Part shown: in pieces, positions 1 through 5,409 of the stretch
How positions within the stretch are numbered: the stretch's first letter is position 1
Layout of the letters: each line of letters begins with the position of its first letter
Assembly: GCA_964458255.1 (NCBI GenBank)
Contig: CAYWHY010000081.1
Span: 1-6,004, forward strand
Direction: 5' to 3'
DNA from: Suilimivivens sp964458255
Lineage (GTDB): Bacteria; Bacillota; Clostridia; Lachnospirales; Lachnospiraceae
Length of the DNA stretch: 6,004 nucleotides
Notes under the pieces: generated by a model
Told to the model about the DNA's origin: nothing
Database searches by the model: none
What the model saw: only the letters and a program-made list of their open reading frames with translations
Position numbers and translations under genes: made by a program

Positions 1-374
1 TCACATGTCAGTGTATCAGAGTGCCCGTATTAAACGGACATACAGCAGCTGTATTTGTTAAATTCCGCAAAAAACCTACCAAGGAACAGCTTATTGAGAA
101 ACTTGTGAACTTTAGTGGCGTTCCGCAGGAACTTAAGCTTCCCAGTGCTCCTAAGCAGTTCATTCAGTATATGGAAGAAGATAACAGACCTCAGGTTCAG
201 CTTGACGTAGATTATGAGAACGGTATGGGTGTCAGCGTAGGCAGAATCCGTGAAGACAGTGTATATGACTGGAAATTTGTAGGATTATCCCATAATACAA
301 TCCGTGGTGCCGCAGGCGGTGCTGTTCTTTGCGCTGAATTATTAACGGCGCAGGGGTATATTTCTTCAAAGTAA
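1..374 (+). CDS. asd: Aspartate-semialdehyde dehydrogenase, archaeal/fungal type, C-terminal part (5' end outside window)
   Basis: Catalyses NADPH-dependent reduction of aspartyl-4-phosphate to aspartate-4-semialdehyde, the branch point to lysine/diaminopimelate, threonine and methionine, in the cytoplasm. The reading frame is open from the left edge (first full codon at 3) to TAA at 372-374, giving about 123 visible residues; a GTG at 21 is internal and not a start. The segment CIRVPVLNGHTAAVFVKF (codons 12-65) matches the family's substrate-binding Arg and catalytic His: Arg (codon 18-20) and His (39-41) are seven residues apart, the same spacing as R267/H274 of the E. coli enzyme. The end carries the typical NTIRGAAGGAV stretch. 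The catalytic Cys and the NADP-binding N-terminus lie upstream of the window. The style resembles the roughly 350-residue archaeal/fungal branch rather than the proteobacterial one, from memory of the families. The gene ends 52 nt before the ATPase gene with no terminator visible. Confidence 0.93.
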   Translation, partial: TCQCIRVPVLNGHTAAVFVKFRKKPTKEQLIEKLVNFSGVPQELKLPSAPKQFIQYMEEDNRPQVQLDVDYENGMGVSVGRIREDSVYDWKFVGLSHNTIRGAAGGAVLCAELLTAQGYISSK

Positions 375-415
375 GTAATATAAAGATGCTTGTGAAATGA
401 GTCGGGTTAAAATGT

Positions 416-422
416 GAAGGTG
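416..422 (+). promoter_or_regulatory. Ribosome binding site for the ATPase gene
   Basis: GAAGGTG lies 4 nt before ATG 427, a moderate Shine-Dalgarno match. It supports the ATG at 427 as the start. No convincing -35/-10 pair is seen in the 52-nt gap 375-426, so the gene may be transcribed from upstream. Confidence 0.6.
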
Positions 423-426
423 AAAG

Positions 427-1794
427 ATGATTTTAGGACGTGCACAGGAATTGAAATATCTGAATACCTATTATGACAGGGAAGGCAGTCAGGTTCTGGT
501 TGTTTATGGAGAAAAAAATGTAGGCAAGACAGCGCTCCTTAAAGAGTTCGTTGGGGATAAGTCTTTCCATTATTACCGAGCCCGCTCGGCATCAGTAAGA
601 GAGCAACTGTTTCAGTGGGGAAAGGAACTTTCTGAAAATGAAATACATACGCCGGAATATCCTTCTTTCAAGGAAATTTTAAGTGCGGTTGTCAAAGAAA
701 AACAAAACGGCAAAAAAGTAATTATTGTAGATGAATTTCAATATATTGTTAAAGCCGGTGATTCATTCATGAAAGAATTAATCAGCTTTGTGCATGATAG
801 TTGGCGTAATTCAGAGGTTATGATAATTCTGTGCAGTTCTTCCATCGGCTGGGTGGAAAACAGTATGATTGGAAAAATTGGAGAAGCCGCCTATGAACTT
901 TCCGGGTTTCTTAAGATAAAAGAGCTGGAATTTGAAAATATGATGGAGTTCTATCCTGGATTTGACATGGAAAAATGTATAGAGGCCTATGCCATTTTGG
1001 GTGGTGTTCCCGGATTGTGGCGTCAATTTAGCGATAAACTCAGCATAAAAGAAAATATTTGTAAAAATATTTTGGATACCGATAAGCTGTTGTTTGTGCA
1101 GGGACCGCGTATTTTGACCGAAGAACTAAGAGAAACAAGTGTATACAATACGATTCTTGCGGCAATTGCGACCGGAAATCATAAATTAAATGATTTACAT
1201 CTTCACACTGGGTTTTCAAGAGCTAAAATCAGTGTGTATCTAAAAAATTTAATGGAACTTGAATTGGTAGAGAAGGTTTTTTCTTATGATACAGAAGGAA
1301 AAGAAAATGTACAAAAGGGAATCTACCGAATTACCAATCATTTTTTACATTTCTATTTTACATTTTTGTATCCGAACTTAAGCAGATTGGAATACATGAC
1401 GGCTTTTGAGTTTTATGGAAAATATATTTTTCCCCATTTTAGAAGTTATGTTGGAGAATACTATAAGACGGTGTGTAAACAACGTATGAAACAATGGAAT
1501 CAATGGGGAAAACTTCCGTTTAAAGTAGTGAAATTCGGTGAATGGGTGGGGAAATTTGGAAACATAGACATTATTGCACAGGGCGAGCAGGAAAAGATGA
1601 TTATCGGTTTGTGTAATTTTGAAAAGCCGATTATGCCGTATGATGATTATGAATGGCTTTTATTCTGTGCGGAAAAAGCTAAAATTAAAGCTGATTATGT
1701 GTATTTGTTCTCATCAGGCCGTTTTGATGAAAAACTAAATTTAGAGGCAAAGGTAAAGAAGAACATAAAGTTGATTGCTGTGGAAGATATGTAA
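427..1794 (+). CDS. AAA-type ATPase with winged-helix and C-terminal DUF234-like (PD-(D/E)XK-related) region
   Basis: A 455-residue predicted cytoplasmic P-loop ATPase of the 'archaeal ATPase' family often labelled ATP-binding protein/DUF234. The N-terminus LGRAQEL (3-9) is the family's usual 'GRE.EL' opening. Walker A is GEKNVGKT (28-35, Lys34); Walker B is VIIVDEF (98-104, Asp102-Glu103); a sensor-like LCSSS is at 135-139. LGGVPGLW (191-198) matches the conserved GGVP segment. Residues about 238-285 look like a winged helix-turn-helix, followed by a DUF234-like region (YRITNHFLHFYF at 300-311, then GNIDIIA at 378-384). In relatives the last part resembles a nuclease core with a G-E-C-K motif; here the equivalent reads GLCNF (394-398), so the Glu and Lys appear lost. 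No signal peptide or membrane segment is seen. The stop overlaps the start of the topoisomerase gene by one base, implying coupled translation. The biological target is unknown; a DNA-related role is inferred only from neighbour and domains. Confidence 0.85.
   Translation: MILGRAQELKYLNTYYDREGSQVLVVYGEKNVGKTALLKEFVGDKSFHYYRARSASVREQLFQWGKELSENEIHTPEYPSFKEILSAVVKEKQNGKKVIIVDEFQYIVKAGDSFMKELISFVHDSWRNSEVMIILCSSSIGWVENSMIGKIGEAAYELSGFLKIKELEFENMMEFYPGFDMEKCIEAYAILGGVPGLWRQFSDKLSIKENICKNILDTDKLLFVQGPRILTEELRETSVYNTILAAIATGNHKLNDLHLHTGFSRAKISVYLKNLMELELVEKVFSYDTEGKENVQKGIYRITNHFLHFYFTFLYPNLSRLEYMTAFEFYGKYIFPHFRSYVGEYYKTVCKQRMKQWNQWGKLPFKVVKFGEWVGKFGNIDIIAQGEQEKMIIGLCNFEKPIMPYDDYEWLLFCAEKAKIKADYVYLFSSGRFDEKLNLEAKVKKNIKLIAVEDM
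1782..1786 (+). promoter_or_regulatory. Ribosome binding site for the topoisomerase gene, inside the ATPase gene
   Basis: GGAAG lies within the last codons of the ATPase gene, 7 nt before ATG 1794. With the TAATG stop/start overlap at 1792-1796 it suggests re-initiation by terminating ribosomes as well as direct binding. Confidence 0.55.
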
Positions 1795-3836
1795 TGGGAA
1801 AAAAATTATTTATTGCGGAAAAACCGAGTGTTGCCCGTGAATTTGCAAAAGCACTGCAGGTTAGTGGAAGTAACAGGGATGGTTATATTGAGTCAAAGGA
1901 TGCCATTGTGACATGGTGTGTCGGACATTTGGTAACGATGAGTTATCCGGAGGCTTATGATGAAAAATATAAACGCTGGTCACTTGATACTATTCCGTTT
2001 ATTCCAACGGAATTTAAATATGAAGTTATTAGCAGCGTCCAAAAACAGTTTCAGATTGTCAGCGGGCTTTTGAATCGTGATGATATAGATATCATCTATG
2101 TCTGTACAGACTCGGGGCGGGAAGGAGAATATATTTATCGTTTGGTAGAGCGTCAGGCAAATGTGCATGGAAAAGAGCGCCGGCGGGTGTGGATTGATTC
2201 CCAAACCGAAGAAGAAATTAAACGGGGTATCAGAGAAGCCAAGGATTTGTCTGAGTATGATAATTTAAGCTCTGCGGCGTATCTTCGCGCCAAGGAAGAT
2301 TATTTGATGGGGATTAATTTTTCAAGAGTTCTTACTTTGAAATATGGAAATAGCATCAAAAATTATTTGAAGAGAGATCATGCCGTAGTATCCGTAGGTC
2401 GTGTTATGACTTGTGTACTCGGTATTGTGGTAAAAAGGGAAAGAGAAATCAGGGAGTTTGTGAAAACTCCTTTTTATCGTGTCCTTTTACAGACAAATAT
2501 AGATGGAAGATGCTTTGATGCAGAGTGGAAAGCAGTAGAAGGATCCCAATATGATCACTCTCCGCTTTTGTACAAAGAAAACGGGTTTAAGGAGCGGGAA
2601 AGTGCACAGGCACTAATTGATTTCTTTACGCAGGATCAGGGGCATCCTCTTTTGGTTGATGCACTTGAAAAGAAAAAGGAAATGAAGAATGCACCACTTT
2701 TGTATAATTTAGCAGAGCTTCAGAATGACTGTTCCAAGTACTTTAAAATTAGTCCGGATGAAACACTTCGTATTGTACAGGAACTGTATGAAAAAAAGAT
2801 GACGACCTATCCGAGAACCGATGCCAGAGTTCTTTCGACGGCAGTTTCCAAAGAAATCTATAAAAATATTAAAGGACTTACCAATTACGGACTTGTAAGC
2901 GGGCTTGCATCCCATGTTTTGGAGAGTGGTTCTTATAAAAAAATTACAAAGTCAAGATATGTAAATGATAAGCAGATTACAGACCATTATGCAATTATTC
3001 CAACAGGACAGGGAATTAATAATTTAAATTCCTTAAATCCAACGGCCGCGAAGGTGTATGAAATTATTGCAAGAAGGTTTTTGAGTATTTTTTATCCACC
3101 GGCCATTTACCGAAAGGTAAGTCTTACACTTTCACTAAAAGCTGAGAAGTTTTTTGCAAACTTTAAGGTGCTTGAAGAAGAGGGATATTTAAAGGCAAGT
3201 ACGTTTTCTTTTGCAAAGAAGAAGGAAGAAAAAACAAAGGAAGCTGTGGAAAACGAAGAAACGGGTGGCAATGGCACAAACGGTGAAAACGAGGAAAAGG
3301 ATTTTGGAAAAGACTTTATGGAAGAAATCAATAAGCTTAAAAAGGGTGCAGAACTGCCTGTAGACGGCTTTTCCATAAAAGAAGGAGAAACATCGCCACC
3401 GAAACGCTATAACTCCGGAACCATTATTCTTACCATGGAAAATGCAGGACAGTTTATTGAGGATGAGGAACTCCGTGCCCAGATTAAGGGAAGTGGTATC
3501 GGTACATCGGCGACCCGTGCGGAAATTTTAAAAAAACTTGTAAATATCGGATATCTTGCACTGAATAAAAAGACCCAGATTATTACACCTACTTTGATGG
3601 GCGAAATGATTTATGAAGTGGTGGACAATTCTATAAGACCGCTTCTTGATCCTGCACTTACCGCCAGTTGGGAAAAAGGACTTACCATGGTTGCGGACGG
3701 AACCATTACAGAAGAGGAATATATGAAAAAGCTTGATGATTTTGTATCCAGAAGGACCAATATTGTAAAACAATTAAACAATCAGGGGATTTTGAATCAA
3801 AGATTTCAAAATGCCTCAAAGTACAACAAGGCGTAA
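1794..3836 (+). CDS. topB: DNA topoisomerase III-like type IA topoisomerase (divergent, no zinc fingers)
   Basis: A 680-residue type IA topoisomerase, which cuts one DNA strand through a 5'-phosphotyrosine and passes another strand, relaxing or decatenating DNA; length is close to E. coli TopB (about 650). The Toprim domain starts with LFIAEKPSVA (metal-binding Glu9) and carries TDSGREGE (105-112), a D-x-G form of the usual D-x-D motif. The catalytic tyrosine is Tyr339 in TTYPRTDAR (337-345). TDHYAIIPT (396-404) and GSGIGTSATRAEIL (566-579) are further family motifs. Two conserved blocks deviate: SVGRVMTCVLG (200-210) where relatives usually have GRVQTPTL, and TSATRA where TPATRA is usual. 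Residues about 475-512 form a Lys/Glu/Gly/Asn-rich insertion. The protein ends at KYNKA without the C-terminal zinc ribbons of topoisomerase I. ATG 1794 is chosen because the family begins immediately with this motif. Assignment to the fold and activity is firm; the gene symbol is by family and this may be a paralogue distinct from a main TopB. Confidence 0.93.
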   Translation: MGKKLFIAEKPSVAREFAKALQVSGSNRDGYIESKDAIVTWCVGHLVTMSYPEAYDEKYKRWSLDTIPFIPTEFKYEVISSVQKQFQIVSGLLNRDDIDIIYVCTDSGREGEYIYRLVERQANVHGKERRRVWIDSQTEEEIKRGIREAKDLSEYDNLSSAAYLRAKEDYLMGINFSRVLTLKYGNSIKNYLKRDHAVVSVGRVMTCVLGIVVKREREIREFVKTPFYRVLLQTNIDGRCFDAEWKAVEGSQYDHSPLLYKENGFKERESAQALIDFFTQDQGHPLLVDALEKKKEMKNAPLLYNLAELQNDCSKYFKISPDETLRIVQELYEKKMTTYPRTDARVLSTAVSKEIYKNIKGLTNYGLVSGLASHVLESGSYKKITKSRYVNDKQITDHYAIIPTGQGINNLNSLNPTAAKVYEIIARRFLSIFYPPAIYRKVSLTLSLKAEKFFANFKVLEEEGYLKASTFSFAKKKEEKTKEAVENEETGGNGTNGENEEKDFGKDFMEEINKLKKGAELPVDGFSIKEGETSPPKRYNSGTIILTMENAGQFIEDEELRAQIKGSGIGTSATRAEILKKLVNIGYLALNKKTQIITPTLMGEMIYEVVDNSIRPLLDPALTASWEKGLTMVADGTITEEEYMKKLDDFVSRRTNIVKQLNNQGILNQRFQNASKYNKA

Positions 3837-3883
3837 GTGCGTTTTGCTGTGATAAATGATAAAGGATGGTCGAACGACCGAAG

Positions 3884-3889
3884 AAAGGA
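3884..3889 (+). promoter_or_regulatory. Ribosome binding site deciding the start of the beta-helix gene
   Basis: AAAGGA lies 8 nt before ATG 3898. In-frame ATGs at 3856 and 3889 are less likely: the one at 3889 overlaps this site, and the one at 3856 has no purine-rich site before it and would add an unconserved-looking, charged leader. Confidence 0.65.
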
Positions 3890-3897
3890 TGGATAAA

Positions 3898-4563
3898 ATG
3901 GAACAGTGTAAAATCAAAAATCTTTATAATTTAGAGGAAACGATTGCAGCGGATTTGATGAAGCAGGCAGAATATCCATGGGAACTTCTTCCTAAAATCA
4001 GTGGTTTTATTGTAGAACTCGGGAAATCTCTTCCTAAGGATAAATTCACAGAGGTTTCCGAAAATGTGTGGGTGGCTAATTCCGCAAAGGTTGCGCCTAC
4101 TGCATTTATAAACGGTCCCGCAATTATTGATGAAGAAGCAGAAGTAAGACATTGTGCATTTGTAAGGGGCAATGCCATTGTGGGTAAGGGTGCCGTGGTA
4201 GGAAACTCCACAGAACTTAAAAATGTTATTTTATTTAACAAGGTACAGGTACCTCATTACAATTATGTGGGAGACAGTATCCTCGGTTTTAAAGCGCATA
4301 TGGGAGCAGGTTCCATTACATCAAACGTAAAAAGCGATAAGACTCTTGTAGTTGTAAAAGCAGTAGGAGAACAGAGGGAAACGGGTCTTAAGAAATTTGG
4401 TGCCATGTTAGGTGATAATGTAGAAGTCGGTTGTAATTCCGTGTTAAATCCGGGTACTGTTATCGGTAGAAATTCCAACGTATATCCTACCTCCATGGTA
4501 CGTGGGGTAATCCCGGCAGGAAGTATCTATAAGAAACAGGGAGAAATTGCACAAAAACAATAA
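3898..4563 (+). CDS. GlmU C-terminal-like left-handed beta-helix acyltransferase-family protein
   Basis: A 221-residue cytoplasmic protein with an N-terminal helical segment (about 1-50) followed by hexapeptide repeats from about 57 to 210, visible as spaced small/hydrophobic triplets such as VANSAKVAPTAFI and AIVGKGAVVG. Such proteins are commonly named 'UDP-N-acetylglucosamine pyrophosphorylase' because they resemble GlmU, but the nucleotidyltransferase (uridylyl) domain is absent. By eye, the acetyltransferase-site residues of E. coli GlmU seem kept: Arg90 (for R333, in FVRGN), Lys108 (K351, in ELKNV), His120 (catalytic H363, in VPHYNYVGD) and Tyr123 (Y366). The next motif differs: GAGSITSNVK (136-145) replaces GAGTITCNYDG, losing the Tyr of the Asn-Tyr pair. 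It is therefore probably a sugar-nucleotide or related amine acyltransferase whose substrate is unknown; UDP-GlcNAc pyrophosphorylase activity is not supported. It follows the topoisomerase gene after 61 nt. Confidence 0.82.
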   Translation: MEQCKIKNLYNLEETIAADLMKQAEYPWELLPKISGFIVELGKSLPKDKFTEVSENVWVANSAKVAPTAFINGPAIIDEEAEVRHCAFVRGNAIVGKGAVVGNSTELKNVILFNKVQVPHYNYVGDSILGFKAHMGAGSITSNVKSDKTLVVVKAVGEQRETGLKKFGAMLGDNVEVGCNSVLNPGTVIGRNSNVYPTSMVRGVIPAGSIYKKQGEIAQKQ

Positions 4564-4644
4564 AAAAGAATGAGTGAAAAATTTATCAAAAAGACTGGAT
4601 TTTTTGTGCATTATATGAGAAAATAAAAGTCGTTGGAAACCGTA

Positions 4645-4652
4645 AACCGGTT
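4645..4652. repeat. Palindrome AACCGGTT with adjoining AAACCG direct repeat
   Basis: The perfect 8-bp palindrome is preceded by a second copy of AAACCG 7 nt upstream (4637-4642), and AACCG (4638-4642) can also pair with CGGTT (4648-4652). It stands 32 nt before the start codon of the scaffold gene. A regulator site is possible but short matches of this kind occur by chance. Confidence 0.4.
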
Positions 4653-4669
4653 ATTTTATCTAAACATTG

Positions 4670-4676
4670 AAAGGAG
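4670..4676 (+). promoter_or_regulatory. Ribosome binding site deciding the start of the scaffold gene
   Basis: AAAGGAG is a strong Shine-Dalgarno site 7 nt before ATG 4684. An in-frame TTG at 4633 gives a 17-residue extension that contains this site in its coding sequence and is rejected as the start. Confidence 0.85.
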
Positions 4677-4683
4677 TTTTCAC

Positions 4684-5388
4684 ATGATTTATTCAAAAGA
4701 AGTTGAAGAAATGTGCCCGGTAGCACAGGGCGTATGCCATGGTTGTGCTCCCATCCCCGAAGAAGCAAAATGGGTAAAAGCAAAAGAAGTTAAAGACATC
4801 TCCGGTCTTACACATGGTATCGGTTGGTGCGCTCCTCAGCAGGGTGCCTGCAAACTTACATTAAACGTAAAAGAAGGGATCATCCAGGAAGCACTGGTTG
4901 AAACCATTGGTTGTTCAGGTATGACTCATTCAGCAGCTATGGCATCTGAAATCTTACCCGGCAGAACTATTTTGGAAGCATTAAATACTGACCTTGTATG
5001 TGATGCTATCAATACAGCTATGAGAGAATTGTTCTTACAGATTGTTTACGGACGTACTCAAAGTGCTTTCTCAGAAGACGGACTTCCTATCGGTGCAGGT
5101 CTTGAAGACTTAGGAAAAGGACTTCGTTCTCAGGTTGGCACCATGTATGGTACTTTAGCCAAAGGACCTCGTTATCTCGAAATGGCAGAAGGTTATGTGA
5201 CAGGTATCGCACTTGATGCAGATAACCAGATTATCGGTTACAAGTTCGTAAGCCTTGGCAAGATGACTGACTTCATCAAGAAGGGTGATGATCCTACAAC
5301 TGCTTACGAAAAGGCAAGCGGACAGTATGGTAGAGTAGCTGACGCTGTTAAGATTATTGATCCCAGAACAGATGAAGAAGTAAAATAA
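4684..5388 (+). CDS. IscU/NifU-like iron-sulfur cluster assembly scaffold protein with extra N-terminal cysteine cluster
   Basis: A 234-residue cytoplasmic protein that would hold a nascent Fe-S cluster for transfer to apoproteins. Residues about 40-120 resemble IscU: GACKLTLNV (54-62, Cys56) matches the first scaffold Cys region, VETIGCSGMTHSAAMASE (72-89, Cys77) matches the second (IscU 'FGCGSAIASS'), and Cys106 in LVCDAINTA may stand for the third, after a deletion relative to IscU. Cys49 lies close by in GWCAP. Before the domain is a Cys cluster, Cys11-x6-Cys18-x2-Cys21, not present in classical IscU. After it come about 110 residues (RYLEMAEGYV at 163-172 onward) that lack an IscU counterpart; IscU is only about 130 residues, so the protein is longer than usual. 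A cysteine desulfurase is not in the window. The start is fixed by a strong AAAGGAG. The gene lies 21 nt before the GGGtGRT-family gene, so both are probably one operon. Family call firm, biochemical role inferred. Confidence 0.85.
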   Translation: MIYSKEVEEMCPVAQGVCHGCAPIPEEAKWVKAKEVKDISGLTHGIGWCAPQQGACKLTLNVKEGIIQEALVETIGCSGMTHSAAMASEILPGRTILEALNTDLVCDAINTAMRELFLQIVYGRTQSAFSEDGLPIGAGLEDLGKGLRSQVGTMYGTLAKGPRYLEMAEGYVTGIALDADNQIIGYKFVSLGKMTDFIKKGDDPTTAYEKASGQYGRVADAVKIIDPRTDEEVK

Positions 5389-5395
5389 GAGAAGC

Positions 5396-5400
5396 GGAGG
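5396..5400 (+). promoter_or_regulatory. Ribosome binding site for the GGGtGRT-family gene
   Basis: GGAGG stands 9 nt before ATG 5410, within the 21-nt gap after the scaffold stop codon. It is near-consensus and fits high expression of the second gene of the pair. Confidence 0.85.
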
Positions 5401-5409
5401 TAAAAAATA

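Larger units (their letters stand above)
4564..4683 (+). promoter_or_regulatory. Intergenic region, probable promoter/operator of the Fe-S scaffold operon
   Basis: This 120-nt spacer is the longest non-coding stretch and the likeliest place for a promoter of the scaffold/GGGtGRT pair. It holds weak candidates only: TTGGAA at 4633-4638 with TATCTA at 4657-4662 (18-nt spacing, 3/6 match to TATAAT), and TATATG at 4612-4617 without a clear -35. A direct repeat AAACCG (4637-4642 and 4644-4649) runs into the 8-bp palindrome AACCGGTT (4645-4652), which could be an operator. No GC-rich terminator hairpin is seen. Promoter position is not established. Confidence 0.35.

Noticed and set aside
3107..3376. 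Minus-strand open frame, Ser/Phe/Pro-rich
   Set aside because: It is the antisense of the topoisomerase's Lys/Glu-rich insertion (GAA/AAA codons read as TTC/TTT); composition is an artefact and there is no ribosome binding site.
1794..3836. Topoisomerase gene as a sign of an integrative conjugative element
   Set aside because: TopB genes are common on such elements, but no relaxase, coupling protein, type IV secretion gene, integrase or attachment repeat is seen, and the neighbours are chromosomal-type genes.
3868..3879. Small inverted repeat GGTCGAACGACC before the beta-helix gene
   Set aside because: Only a 4-bp stem with a 4-nt loop is feasible and no U-tract follows; likely chance, though it sits just upstream of the ribosome binding site.
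3856..3897. N-terminal extension of the beta-helix protein from ATG 3856
   Set aside because: The added 14 residues are strongly charged, lack an upstream ribosome binding site, and include the AAAGGA site that serves ATG 3898.
3924..4241. Minus-strand open frame of 105 codons over the beta-helix gene
   Set aside because: It lies fully inside a recognisable + strand gene and shows no family resemblance or convincing start signal.
4587..4606. Possible terminator hairpin CAAAAA...TTTTTG after the beta-helix gene
   Set aside because: The stem has a single C-G pair and otherwise A-T pairs, with an 8-nt loop and no following U-tract beyond the stem itself; too weak for an intrinsic terminator.
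4570..4626. Possible 18-residue leader peptide MSEKFIKKTGFFVHYMRK upstream of the scaffold gene
   Set aside because: The only upstream purine tract is poly-A without a GGAG core, and no attenuator-like alternative hairpins follow; short frames of this size are expected by chance.
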